Below, piece after piece: positions 10,601 through 23,152 of a stretch of 64,000 nucleotides of DNA; within the stretch, counting starts at the first letter, position 1; every line of letters begins with the position of its first letter. The notes under the pieces were generated by a model. The model was given only the letters and a program-made list of their open reading frames with translations. It searched no databases and was not told where the DNA came from. Where the stretch lies: the NCBI RefSeq assembly GCF_031877795.1, contig NC_133948.1:9656948-9720947 (forward strand), read 5' to 3'. A program made the position numbers and the translations under genes. The stretch comes from Strix aluco. Its lineage: Eukaryota > Chordata > Aves > Strigiformes > Strigidae.

Positions 10601-13487
10601 TTTTTTCAGTAAAGATGAATAACTGAGTCAAACCACATTACCTGGAGTCAGGTTGCAGGTGCCTACCTGCCACACATCTCTAGCCCACTTCCCCCTGCTG
10701 CTGTGGTTGCCTTTCTGCTGAACTGCTCCCAGGTACTTCAAAGCAAGCTGTGGGGTGAGGCTGAATGCAGTATTTCCACTCACTCAAAGCATAAGCCTTG
10801 CACAGCAGTGGCTCCTTTGTGTCTCTCTCCCTGAATGAGGAGTCTGTGTTTGGCCTCAGAGCTGATGCATGGGCACAGTTTTATTCCCCAGCAGTGGTAT
10901 ATTTCCCCATGTTATAACTCAGCTCCCATAAAGTGGTGCTATCATAGCAACAAAATCTGTTGCCTTCATTTCATTCCCTTTCAGTCCATCAGTGTTTACA
11001 GTCCAACCTGTAATCACTGAACTTTAGTTTCCTCTGGTAAAAACGCAGTAAGAACAAAAATCAGGAAGGATTACACACCAGCAAAAAAATACTTTAGAAA
11101 CCCACTCTGATGGTATTTCTTAAATGCTGTGCCAGATGGAAGACTTTCAAGTAAGAAAACTTGGAAAACTCTCATCTCTTTTGGCCAAATGACTGTGAGC
11201 AACTGTAAGTTCCATCCCATTGACACGAAAAGCAGTAAGAGGCAGTTCATAAATTACACTCTGCTGCTGCCATCAGGCATGAGTTACCAACTTGTAATTT
11301 TGTAGAGATTATGCCAAAGCCATGGACAACATCAGCCTGTCCTGAGCTATCAAAATCTCCAAAGCTTTATATTTGTCTGTGCCTTCTTCTCTCTTCCTCA
11401 CCTTGTAGCAAGCTTTGTCTTTTGCTTCAGATAGCACTAACAACCCACAGAACATTTTTTTTGAATGCCCTGTGCATTGAGTTATGACAGGACAGTGTCA
11501 TTCCTAGTGGCACAGGTGGGCTATAATGCATGTCCCCTTTTAAAGAAGCGTAGTCCAAAGTACCAGCCACACTCTGAAATCCAGAGCTTCACTTTGCACA
11601 CAGTGGTGTGAGGTTTGTGAGCTACACATCATACGAGACATGAGTTCGTATGATTGCAAGATGGAATTTCACCTATTCTGTGAAGAGAATCAAAAAAGCT
11701 AGCAGTTTTTAACACTTTAGCAAAGTTTGGCCAAATCCAAAACCTTCTTTTTTTGAGTATTTGGTGACTAGCCACTTGATTAAAGACTAGTCCTTGATGT
11801 AGGAATTTAGGCAACTGTTCTGTTCCAACCTGCTTTCACAGGCAAATACAGTTTACGCAAATGTTCACCAACTCATGCAATAATTTTACTTTAATGCAAT
11901 TAAAAGATCTTCTTCCAGTGCTTCCCTGTTGCCTGCCCCCATATGATTTGCCTCTGTATTTTCCCTTTCTGGCTTTTCTATGCACACCCTGGGTCTTGTC
12001 TGGATCCCTCCCAAGGCATCCAGCTTCTACTGGAAGGCAAAGAACCCTGTTTCCACAGAAACAAGTGTCCATGCTCCCCCTTGAATCCGGTAGGCCAAGG
12101 TTTCACAAGATTTCTCCATCTTGGAGGCTACAGTCTCCTCTGCCCTGTGATGTCACACTCCTATGTGTCCATACGGGCCTGTAAAGGAGAGATTTGTTTT
12201 TTGATTACTTTGTTGGAGTCCCAAATCCTGGCCCAGTGCATTGCATGATAAATAGGCTGTGCACTGAAAGGCTCTGTGGAGTCCATGGAAGAAGAAATGA
12301 ATTCTCCCCCCAGACAGTGCAACAGCTGCTGGACTAATCCTTCAGTTACCACTGCTGAGGGTCCAGAACCTCCCACCTCCATCCCGACCTTCCCCACAGG
12401 GAAGTGTTGCACTGCCCCATAGGAGCAGATCGCTGTAACCAAAACCAGGGGTCCCGTCACCCCTTCACCCCCAGATTTCTGCAGTGTATAAAGCTAAAAC
12501 TCTGCATAGCTGGTTACATCCTCCCCATCAGGGCTACCCCTGCTTGCAGCTCTGCCAGGCAGAGGCCCTGGTTAACACGTTAAGCTTTCTTGTTGTCACT
12601 GACATTACCATTTCGCACTCCTGTTTTGGGGGGAGACAGCATTAGCAAACATGGAACAGCCCAATAAACACAGACCAGCTCCCTGGGATTCAGAGGGAGC
12701 TTGAGGAAACTGCAAATCCCAGGGGTTTATGAGGAACATCCAGTCCATCTTCCCTCTTTCAGGTGACATAGAGCACTCCTATACTGAATTTTCCTCCTGA
12801 CAGAGGGAGGGAGCTGGTGTCAGGTGAGGATTTCAGGGTCTGGCTCATCAAATTCCAGCAAAGTGACCACCCTCGTAACCCAAAACAACTGCTGTGTTTA
12901 TAGTAAACATAAATGATAACTGGGTGGCCTTTGAAGTCATCATGTCCATTGCTGGTAATTATGGACAAGTGGATACAGCAGTGATGATCCAGAGCACTCA
13001 TTTAATGTTCAGACATAATTAAGGCCATTATCAAATTTCTGCCCCTTCAGCAAAAAGAAGGGATGGGGTCAATTGTCCAATACCACAGGCAGAAACAGCA
13101 AAGGAGGGGTTTCTTCTCTAAGTAACTCACACTGGATAAAATTCCTGAGTACCACCTGGTGCAGCGGACGCCTTCGCTCCAATGGAGGCAGGTGATGATG
13201 GAAGGCCCCTTGGGCACACCAGCCAAATGGATTCAACACCAGGGCCTCCCACAGAGCTGTCCCAGCCTCTGTCCCTTGGGTCTGGGAGACAGGGTAGTTC
13301 AAACGCCAAATACACGTTTTGGAATGTTACTTCTTGAGTGAGGGGAGAGGGCAATGGCGGCATTACTAATTGCAAGGACTTTTTGCTTGTGTTCGTCAGG
13401 AAGCTTTACCCCCCACAGTGCCATCTCCATCCCAACCCACGCTGGCTAGTTTGTGAAAGATGCTCTCTTTTCTCCCAAACACTCCAG
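7627..13487. other. Unique non-coding sequence
   Basis: Mostly ordinary unique sequence. Points visible: a locally CpG-enriched stretch at 7741-7900 containing an 11-base direct duplication (cagccagccgt twice, 7803-7824); a segment at 8191-8327 bounded by a good acceptor and a GTAAGT donor; and a T14 run at 9215-9228. Around 11020-11130 faint MIR-like words occur (tagtttcctctggtaaaa), too weak to call. No gene was recognised. Confidence 0.5.
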
Positions 13488-13552
13488 CTTTATGGCAGAG
13501 GGAAATACCTAGTTTGCAAAGGGTTATTCCAAACACCAGAGCTGATGAAAAG
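13488..13552 (+). other. Candidate internal exon, unknown
   Basis: The acceptor tgctctcttttctcccaaac followed by actccag ends at 13487, and a donor AAAAG|gtaact begins at 13553. The 65-base segment is open in two frames: one reads LYGRGKYLVCKGLFQTPELMK, the other LWQREIPSLQRV then IPNTRADEK. Neither is a known protein. Good splice signals with a short open segment occur by chance, so this is only a candidate. Confidence 0.2.
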
Positions 13553-14409
13553 GTAACTACACAAAGCCTTTATGGTGGGAAACTGAAATGACCCATAGGG
13601 AGAATTATCAAACAAAATCCAACCAAGTATGTCAGTGAGAAAGGCTGGAGGGATGGGGTATTAATTTTACCTTTTTAAAGTTGGCGACCTAATGCTAGGA
13701 TCCATGTGGCATGAGCCGAGGGGATGCAGCTCCAGTGGGTTGGAGCTGCTGGAGGGATGGGGTAGCTGCTCTCTTGGGAGCTGGTCCCTGAGGTCAGGGC
13801 TGGGGCACAGTGCCGGAGCAACACCGGGAATGTGCTTACAGCTCTCTGTTCAGAGGATAAATAGAAGGCTGAAATCTCTGGGGTTGTTAATCTGTCACCT
13901 TTCCCCAGCACTGAATTAATTTTTTTAACATGTTTTTAAGAGAAAAATAAATAAAAAGAGAAAATAGAAGAGATGATAAATGGGTCCCCTTCTATTCCCT
14001 TCATCATTGGACAATACCACCCAGGTATCTGGCTGGGACAAAATACAAAAAGGTTTCCCTGCCTTCCCTGCCTTCCCAACCTCCATTTGGATTGACAGAA
14101 GCCCTAAAAATCTCTGTGTATCCCAGATTTACTCTTCTCTTCCTGCAGCTATGGGGGTTGCAGTGAAGTGGCCCTGCTGGGCTTTCATGAAATTCTAGAT
14201 TGCGTGAACATTGCTGCTTAAGTAGAAAGCTGATTTAACACCATGCTAAGCTGTTCCAAAAAGATCCTGAGTTTCCATTGTGCTACCTTGATTTTCCTGC
14301 TAAGAAGCTGGAAGAAAGCCTCACATAACCTGAATCTATCCTGCACAAAGTTTGCAGCTGTTAAAACAGCAAACTATTTCCCAGAGGGTGCCTGTATTTG
14401 ATGTAGAAC
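13553..14409. other. Unique non-coding sequence
   Basis: No repeat or gene was recognised. There is a short duplication ccctgcctt twice at about 14057-14075. An A-rich patch lies at 13938-13978. Confidence 0.5.
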
Positions 14410-14670
14410 AGAGTGTGCGAGCCTGCAGGCTGCACCAGGCAGTGCATCGGCCTGGGACCTGCAAGACCCAGAGACTGGCCCAACTCTGACCTGCTACATG
14501 ACCTTGACCACGTTACTTCACCTCTTTGTGCCTTTGCTCTCTTTGCACTACTTTATCTGGCCTCCCTGTTTATCCTGTTAGCTCTTTGTGCTGGGTATGT
14601 CTGCTAGAGCCTAGTACAGATGACACAGGCAGGGGCTGGTACCTTTCATCATAACATTAATATTTGCTAG
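14410..14670 (+). repeat. MIR-type SINE (sense), diverged
   Basis: The MIR core is visible as ctgacctgctacat followed by gaccttgaccacgttacttc (14500-14519) and acctctttgtgcctttgc. The 3' body then reads ttagctctttgtgctgggta and tctgctagagcctagtaca, which parallels the amniote MIR tail GTAAGCTCTTTGGGGCAGGGACTGTC..CAGCACCTAGCACA. The upstream tRNA-derived part is poorly preserved. The element is old and has no coding potential. Confidence 0.65.
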
Positions 14671-16559
14671 TCAGTTTTTGCACAACTCTTCACAATGTAG
14701 TGACACAATGTGTCTTTCCACAGCAGATAGTGAAACCTGGTAAGAGCAAGTACAGACACTGCCATCACCCATGAACACAGACTGCATGACACACAAATCT
14801 TGCCAACTGTTGTCATCTTATCTCTAAAAATCACTGCTTCCACCTCAGGGAAGGCCTTCTCCTGGAGCCCAGGGCCTCTGCAGCCAGGTGCTGTTGGCCT
14901 CTTAGATGAGAGGTGCTTTATGAAGTGTATTGACACAGGGAAAATTTCCAGAGTTTCTCTCATTCTATTTCTCTTCCTAGAAATTGTAAGTGAAGTAAAG
15001 CAAGCAATTGGCAGCATGTGGCAGGAGAGGAATATGCTCCAGATAGTAGAGTGCACAGAGTCCTGGTGACACCAGTGGTCTTTGGAGCAAAGGCCACCTC
15101 AGCTGGATTGTCTACTTGCTTCCTAATGCAGCTGCCTTTAACCAGGCTGGAGCAAAAGATATCCACCACTTCAACCCCTGCAAAAAGTCCCTCCATATGT
15201 GCTCCTTCTCTCCAACTAACATAGGCAAATGTTTACTTGAGGCTTGAGCCAATTACTGCTGAAGACACACCAACAAGAGCTGGTTCAGTGTGAGACATGC
15301 AAATGCATGCTGGAGCACAGGGTTCTCGTGACAGCGTGAAGGCTGCCACCCGTGTGGTGCTCCTCTGAACACAGCTGTAATCATTTCTAGCCCAATATTT
15401 ACCTTCCTGAAGAGAGCAGTGACCAGCCACCCAGCAGCACCTGGCTGCTGTACAAAGCTCCAGTCAAGCTGCTTCCTCTCTGTTTTGTTATGAAAGAGGA
15501 AGGGGGGCAGCTAATAATTTTCTCTCTCGAGCTGTATCACACGAGTAATCAAACAATTGTTGAAAATTGGGAAGGGAGGTGTTGGGGCAGGATGGGGGAA
15601 AAGGACCATGTGTTAACCTGAATGATAAGCTTTGCCCAGCCACAGCTCAGCCTGCTTTGCAGGCGAGGTGAAGGGCGTGTGGGGTTTGTTCTTAGCAGTT
15701 CACCTGCTGCTGGCTTTCAGCACTTTTTATTCAGTTATTTTGTTTATCTTAGAGGCCTATTGTCATCACCTCCGTGCTGCCAGGGCAAGCTTCAGGTGCA
15801 GAGCAGTCCATGGGGTGCTCAAGGCACAGCCATCACAGCGCTCAACAGCCAGCCGGGCAGGGGCTCCCTGCTCCCTGCTGTTTATGAAAATTGCTTCCCT
15901 TGCTGATAGTGATAAAACCAGGCAAACAAACACTGCTCAAGCTATTGAGCTTGTCTTTCTCCTGGCGACTTGAATTGTGTGGAGCATTCAAAGCAGTATA
16001 AATAGACCTAATTTCCAGTAATGAAGCTGGAGTAGACACGAGCAGGTCTGAGTACCACTTGATGACAGGTCCTGTTGTGGGATTATTGGATGAATGGAGG
16101 TGCTAAACACAGCCATTGTTTTCAAGCCTAAATTTCAAAAAGACTGTTTCCCATCTTTTGAGGTCCTATTTTTGGATGTAAAAATCCTGCCCAATTGAGC
16201 CAAATACATTTTCATGGGATTTTTGGACCAGTGTCCCAATTACATACACACCACAGAGGCTTGATGCACAGGGGAAGGTATCCTGCCTAATTCTGTTTTG
16301 TAAAGTTTCTGCAGAGTGGGGGTGTGTGGATGTGCCAGATTTTTACAGAAGTGCACAGGAAGGTGAAAACAAAACATACAAGGGACTGTCTACCACACGC
16401 TTATGTGTCCTTGAGAAGGCTTTAACTAAAATACAAAGCATCATCTTTTAGTGTGAATACATCTGCTTCCTTGGTATTTACTCCCAGTGTACTGGCAGAG
16501 CACAGTCATAGCCCCCTCTTATTTATTCTGCTAGATAAAATAAGCCAAATTTTGTATAT
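14671..16559. other. Unique non-coding sequence
   Basis: No gene was recognised. A very good acceptor at 14962-14980 (cattctatttctcttcctag) opens a 29-codon plus-strand frame ending at 15069. On the minus strand 15405-15478 is open between a purine-rich tract (acceptor in sense) and a GTAAAT donor. Both are treated as chance pseudo-exons unless transcript data show otherwise. Confidence 0.5.
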
Positions 16560-16830
16560 AACACAGAGAGTACATTTTTCTGATCATTTTAGAAGGCCTT
16601 CTCTGTACCTCCTCCAGTCTGACTCTACTTCTTCTGGATGTGGGTCAACCAATACCGAACACAGTATTAAAGATGTTTATTTCCCAGGTCTCCTAGACAG
16701 CCTTGACACTTCCATAGCTCTGCTGGGAATTGCTTCCCACATGTACCCAGGAATAACTGTTGCCCATCTCGTGGTGACATTGCACTGGTGATTTTCACAC
16801 CATGAATGACTCAGACTGATCCCAGCTTTG
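16560..16830 (-). mobile_element. CR1 LINE fragment (antisense), 3' part of reverse transcriptase region
   Basis: The words tgatcattttagaaggcctt (16581-16600), ctgtacctcctccagtctga, gggtcaaccaataccgaac and acagtatt follow the order of the antisense CR1 consensus (CTGATCATCTT..CTCTGTACCTCCTCCA..GGGCCCCAGAACTGGACGCAGTA). Further on, acccaggaataactgttgcc and gacattgcactggtga match the region CCAAGGATAGCATTAGCC..GCATCGCACTGG. The sense element lies on the minus strand. It is truncated at both ends and has no intact reading frame. Confidence 0.7.
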
Positions 16831-19800
16831 TGACTGCTGCAGCAGCTCAGCTTAAGAGACCATTGCATGGGCAGGGTGGGTCATACCAGGAGAGATGATC
16901 TCATAATCAACAGAGACAGCTGCACCACCAAGTACAGGCTTTCAGCACTCCAGCCCAAACCAATGTCCTTAATGGTACCTCCATCACATTGGAGCTCTTC
17001 TCCCCTCTGCCTTAGGCACTTTTCCCTTTCTGCTCTTGGAGGCAGCACAAGAGTGGCTGGCTCTCAGACCTCTTGTTCAGATGAACAACCCTGCAGCCAG
17101 CCTAGACTACAGCTGCTCAGCCGTGCTGCTCAGGGATAGCAGTGTGCAGCTGCTGACCCTCAGAGCCAACCTCTGAGAGCCCTGCCATGGATTTTAGTGG
17201 GATTTACTGCACTGAAATGCAGAAAATTTCATTACCTTTAGGATTAGTCCCTTAATTTGCACATATAGCAGTGCATGCTGTCTGGGTCTGCTTCCCTACA
17301 CATGGTGCTCAGTCCTTCAGTTACCTTCCCCAGTACTTCTGTCTGCAGGACACCCACAATTTTAATTGCTTCTGTCAGTAGTCACTGCAGCTGAACAGTT
17401 TCCAAATGCTACTGGAGCAAGAACCACCAGCAATTTTATCACAGCCAACCTAACTTGGGTTAATTTGTTCTGATTATGAATGATTCCAGGTCTTCTGATA
17501 CAGAGGAGTGTTACTTCAGTACAGGATTATTTTAGTGCTCTTTGAACTAAAAAGTAATTTTTTTATTAGAAATGTTCTAAGTTTCCATTACAAAGTGTAA
17601 ATAACAAGGCTGAAGCAAGGTAGGCTGAGGAAAGGCTGCCTGGGTATGAGCAATACAGCCCTCAGTCCTGTGGCCACCAGAGCCTCCTCAGGGAACACAG
17701 CTGCATTGCAGCGTAGTGTCCTGCAAGAATAACAGATAAACACGCACACTTCACAAGCCACTGGCGCTATATTTCTTCTGATGAGAACCATCCATTATTC
17801 TTCAGTCCTCCTCTCCGTGTCACATTAGTGAGAAGTTTTACAAAGCAAGTCAGAGGACAGGTTTATTTACTCCCAACCGCACTGCATGGCACCCAGGTTC
17901 ATTGGTATTGGTTACAGATGACCTCGGGTCTTCCATTATGGGCTAATGTCTGCAGCCCTATGACCTCCGGAAGTGCTTAAGGAAGAGCTGCAGTAAATCA
18001 GAGCAGCACTTCTTTGTGGAGGAAGAAAGTTCCTCCTTATCAATCTGCCAGCGGGAGAGGAAGGACTCTGGCTGGGCTGCTGAAGGGTAATGTGCTCTCA
18101 GCTGCTTGGAAAACTGCAGACAGAAGTGGCCTTTGTATCTGCACTTTGCCACCAAGGGCTGTTAGAGTGAAGCCGGAGGGCAGTAAGCCTGGCTGCATTT
18201 CTCTTTCAGCGCAGGCTGGCAGGGGAAATCACAACCACTCACTTCACAAGGCAGGTCCTGTGTGCACAGCTTGACTTCTGTAGTCAACCAGTGCAAACAC
18301 AGGCTACATCAAATACAGCTCAACTGGTACCAGCACGTGTTCCTCTGCTTTTGATTTCAATTTCACTAGTGCCAGCCCCACTGCACCAGCCTGAAGAGAG
18401 TTGTAGAAGCTGCTGGACTTGCAGCATGGGTGGGAGGTCTGAGGACTTGTTCAGGATGCTGTTACAAGCAGTTTTCAGATGCCATTTGAGGAGCAGTCTT
18501 TGTGGTGGTGAGAATGGCCAATGTGATGACTATCCTAGATAGAGGGTCCCTTTGGAGAATCAAGGAGTGGAAAACTGACAATCTGCATGTCCCATAAGCC
18601 AGGTTGGGTCAGCTGTTAGCCCACTCTGGAGATGTCTATGCAGGTCACTGCTCAGGACAAACTCTTTTACTGCCTTCGTCTGAGGGATGTCTAGTCTCAC
18701 ACACCACCTCTATCATAAAGTGAAGGCTGTATTTCAGGAGCCTGCACTAAGGTCTATAATCAATCCTTCCCGCTCAGCTTCTTACCAGAGGATACAAACA
18801 GTCTGTGCGGTCTGAGCAAATTAGTCATCGTGGAGTCAACCTGAGGATGCTATTAAACACCCTGTGCGCCAGAGCATGTGGGATTATAGGAGGAAGTAAT
18901 AACATAACCACAAAACACCACATTTGCAAATCGTTTTAACCACAAGGAGTTCTCCCCATGAGAGTGGAAAGAAGAAAATTTGCCACATCCTCTGTGCTGA
19001 CAAGCGGAGCCCCAGAAGAGGGCACAGAGTGGGGAGAGCATGTTACTGAGCAGAGCTCCCATCTCTGCAGGTCCTGAAATCAGCAGAGGATTTCAAAACT
19101 AGTAACAAGCAGCTCCTGGGGAGGCCCAAGGAGCACTGGGATGGGACCAGGTATCTCCCTGCTCTGGACAGGCAAAGAAGGGGAGAGGATGAAGATCTGC
19201 TAATGAGAACTTGATATCCACAACTCATCCCCTACAACCAGGGCAAGGTGACCCTGAAGAACAAGAAAGCAAAGGTGGTAATATCCTTTCCCTCCCCATT
19301 TATCTCCTATACAGTTCTAGTCTTCATCTCTTTCTCAGAGAACCTATCTAGTCAGATCACAGGAGCTCCCTATCCTGAAGATAATCCTACACCTCATACA
19401 AAGGAAAAAAATAAAAAAGAAAAAATTCTGATGTCCTAGGAGCAAATGAAAAAGCAGCTAATCAGGGTGCTCACCTCTGAAGAAGGCTTGAAGATCCAAC
19501 ACCCCATCTACATCCTTCATCCCAGGAGCAAGAACAACACCCAACATAAAAAGCAAGGGAAGAAAAGGGAACACAAGGATTTCTAATGTAATCACATGCG
19601 TCATGTGCCTGAAAAGTATTCTGCTTTATCATATACATATACATGTATACATAGATCACTTTGTATGTGTTTTTTTTTACTTCTGCCCGTCTCCAGAACA
19701 AATAGTGCAATTTTACTCTCCCATAACTGTTTCTTGGCTCCTTCTACACATTCCAGTACAGCAGCATCACAGATTCACTACAGACAGGACTTACTTGATC

Positions 19801-20484
19801 AGCTGATCTAGTTCACTGCCAGACTAGCATTATTCTCTATTGTATGAGGACTAACTCTTTGGGGAAAGAAGGGGTGTAACATCCAGCAAAAGGAGAGGCT
19901 CTGTCCTTCAGTGTATAGGAAATACTACCAGAAAAAATACTTTTTTCTAACAGAGCTTAAGTCCAAGCCATACAAGAACCAAGGCCAAGGGTGCAGAATC
20001 ACCTCCTGATCACAACCTGCTAGGTCACCCGGAGAGGTTTTTCTGTGGCTTATGTGCTTTGGGGGTTTTGTATTCTATTGTGAAAAGTAGTTTACAGTGA
20101 GGAGGTTTTTGTTCAGCTACAGTTAAAGACAGGCCCAGACCAAAACCTCATAATTACAGAATCCTAAATCTTGGAAATGTCCACAGATGTATTCACACTT
20201 CACAGTTCAGACCCAGCTTTCCACTACATAAGGATCAGTAATTATTTTTTAACATGCAAATATGAACCAATTCAACCAACCACGCAAACACGGAGACTGC
20301 AGAAAGAGCAGCATTTTCTATATGTACAATGCAGAAAAGATATTTTAAAAGAGTCAGCAGCATGTGTTGTGAGCCTGGGAGCCTGGATTCCCAAGTCAGC
20401 CTGAACACAACAAATGTGACACCCCATTTCTTCACGTCTCTGTTTAACTGCTTGTTTGCTGTTTACTGGGTGTTTCAGAAGTAC
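16831..20484. other. Unique non-coding sequence
   Basis: No gene or clear repeat was recognised. An A-rich low-complexity patch is at 19399-19427 and a short TA/CA-rich patch at 19629-19652. Open frames are short and overlap on both strands. Confidence 0.5.
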
Positions 20485-20700
20485 CAAGCCACAAGATCCA
20501 GTCCTGCCAATTCTGTCACTTTTCACTTGACAACTGTCCCTCTTCCACGTGGTGATAACGACTTTGAAATTCACTTGGCATTTCAGTTTCCTTCCTGCTT
20601 CTCTCAACAGCTACACAAATGATGTCAACACTTACAGAACAATAGTGTATCATGAGCTGATAAGCACAAAGTGCACAAGAGTCTGTGTCCACAGGGCGAT
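20485..20700 (+). repeat. Possible MIR-type SINE (sense), strongly diverged
   Basis: The words agtcctgccaattctgtcac, ggcatttcagtttccttcc and gtatcatgagctgataa occur in the same order as the MIR parts ATCCTGCCTCTGTCAC, GCCTCAGTTTCC and GTTATGAGGATAAA. Spacing is irregular and the element would have insertions. Moderate to low certainty. Confidence 0.35.
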
Positions 20701-22464
20701 TCCCAAAAAGAGACTTGCATGCATTAAAAAAATGTATAGAATCAATAATTCTCACGGAAACAAGGGAGCTAGAATTTATTGCTCTGTTATTCTGTGTTGT
20801 AGGTCCTGGATGTTGCTGGGATCAATGGTTAGGACTGATGCAGTTGGATCTTGCAAAACAGAAAGCTAAGCTAGGTAGACCGGACCTTTCTAAAAGAGAA
20901 AACTGAGCTGTCCCACAGCTGTGTCTCAGTCGTCACAGTCACCAGGGGTTTTACCTTCTGCTATGCCTAAAGGAAGGACCAGGACCGTGGCCCAGCTCAC
21001 CACACTGGATACACATACCCGTTACGTGACATTTACTCTCCAAGTCAGAATTTCATATGCACATACACTACCAAATCTGTGTGTAATGATAGCTTGTCTC
21101 AGTCCTATAAAACTTTCCCTACAAATCTATCATAGGATAAATCACAGCAAAATAGCATGTTCTTAAGATGTTTCTTGGTTTTCAGTTTCTTTATATTCCT
21201 CAGTGCAGAAGTGGATTCAAACATTTCTCTAACAAAAAAACCTGAATAGCAAAATAAAGCACAAATACAAACCCAATGTTATTTTTTATAGTGGAGACAT
21301 TTAATGCCAGTTTATGGTGTTATATGAATTATGGCAGCGCAAAATCTTGGGACTGCCCATTAAGACACTATCTTGAAATAAAATAAAAATTGTGACAAGT
21401 CTGTACCCAAAGGAAAGCATCACCAAGACAATAACTTATGGCACACTGTCTTTGGCAGCAGACATATCCTTGCTTTTCACTGCTTCATCCTGTTCCTGGA
21501 GAGCTATTATAGGAGCATTGTCTTAAAATCAGGATTGTTCAATGACCAGGTTTTTAGCACAAGCAGTTTGGGAGAGGGGAGCGGGGGGAAATACATGCAC
21601 TGCCTAACACCATCCCACCATGCCAGCACCCAGGCAAGGGAACCCAGCCAACACCACCCTGGGGAAACCCTGTTGGACTCAGCATGAGGAAAAACCATGC
21701 CTCGGGACTCTTCAGTCCTCCTCCATAAGCACTGCTTAAAGCCTCCCCCCCTTCTTTTTTTATCTCTTTTAAACAAGCAGTTTTCTTTCATGAGCGTACC
21801 CATCCGTCAGCCATTTAACAGTAAAATGTGGGCAGTTAATGTGGACACTTCAGACACCAGGGGAATGTCAGCTCGTGCTAGAATTTTAAAAGTCTCTAAA
21901 ATAGGAGTAAATGCCATTCAAGTGTGCAAAGTAGCTTTTCTATAAATATGAATAGGCTGAATTTGAGAGCTTTGAAAAATTGATAGTGCCAGTGAAATTC
22001 TGCTACTATGAAGACAACCAGGCTTTGCTTCCTCCCATACTAAATCATTTTAAAACCTGTTTGCTGACTGTTTTTACAGTTACTGTAAAGTGAGAAAACT
22101 TCCAAATTCACACTTCTCCTAGTATTTTTTGCCACAGAGAATCTTACTGCAAGTAGTCTGGTTTGTAATGGAAAACAGATGAAAGTAGAAATTAAATCAA
22201 AACCTTGCCACATATCTAAGGTGTTTTCATGCCATGCATCCCAAGAAGTTTTCCCAAAAACAACAGCATTAAATTAAAAGCTCAAATATTTCTACCAGAC
22301 CCAACAAATGCAGATTAAGCTCAAATTTAAACGGGAAGGGAAAAGATTTTTCCTTCTCCTCACCTGCCAAGTCTTCAAAGTTCAGGGCTCTGTGTTTCTC
22401 TTTCAACACTTAGCAGCAGAAACACCTAGGGTTGAGTGGAGAGATTTCCTCCTCACACTGGCAT
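20701..22464. other. Unique non-coding sequence
   Basis: AT-rich unique sequence with no recognised gene, repeat or RNA. Confidence 0.5.
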
Positions 22465-22560
22465 TATTCATTATTTCTGAAGTGTTGACAAATGTCTTCA
22501 ACACTATACAACGCATACAAACACAGAGTCCCTGCCCCAACGAATTTACAGTCTGAGGCT
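22465..22560 (-). repeat. 3' body of an amniote MIR-type SINE (antisense)
   Basis: The stretch gtccctgccccaacgaattt (22529-22548) followed by acagtctgag is nearly the complement of the tail GTAAGCTCTTTGGGGCAGGGAC shared by old amniote MIR elements. The upstream words atacaacgcatacaaacaca match the antisense of TGTGTTTGTACAGCGC. The rest of the element is not recognisable. Confidence 0.6.
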
Positions 22561-23000
22561 GTTATCTTTGTTCTGCTTTGGTGTATCACCACAAATTTCA
22601 ACAGGGCACCAGATGAGCACAATCCAGCTTCCACCAGCAGTTTTCCACTGTTTTTAATAGGAGTTGGACCAGCCCCAGTCAGACTAAGTTATAGAATTAG
22701 CTATTGCAGGAGAAAGCAGAGTCCTTGGCATGCCTGCAAACAGCAAAACCTGATTCTCAACAGTTTTGTTTCAAATTAAGTGTATATTTGAATGTTTTCA
22801 CACATAATACATTTTGAGAACTTAAAGAGCTCCCTTTCACTGTATCTTTCAACCACAGCAGTGCTACAGATCAACCAGCAGTAGGCAATTTCTGAACCAA
22901 GGCAGACTGGCAGCTACAGTAACAGCTCCAGCTGGTGGAAGTTGGTGAAAGTTTTGTTTTGTTTTCTGGAATTTTGTGCTAAGCTTTCTGCCAGGACATT

Positions 23001-23152
23001 TCACACACTGGAAGTGTCTATTTTCTCTGACATTTTGAGAGCCTCCAAGTGTTCCTGCAAATGGCTTAAGAAATTTATTCCAAATTCAAATTGCCACAAT
23101 TTCTGCATATCTAAAATTCTGCACTGAGTTGCTATCCATGCCTTTTCTCCAG
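23001..23152 (-). CDS. Candidate terminal coding exon, product unknown
   Basis: On the minus strand a pyrimidine-rich tract (CTCTCTCTTCCACAAGATACAG in sense, 23153-23174) forms a good acceptor. The following segment is open for 49 codons and ends in TGA at 23003-23001. The peptide includes GEKAWIATQCRILDMQ, FGINFLSHLQEHLEALK and SEKIDTSSV, and has an amphipathic character. No domain or family was recognised. No partner exon or downstream poly(A) signal was identified, so this may be a chance frame. Confidence 0.22.

Noticed and set aside
11020..11140. MIR core suggested by tagtttcctctggtaaaa
   Set aside because: Flanking words do not follow the MIR order closely enough.
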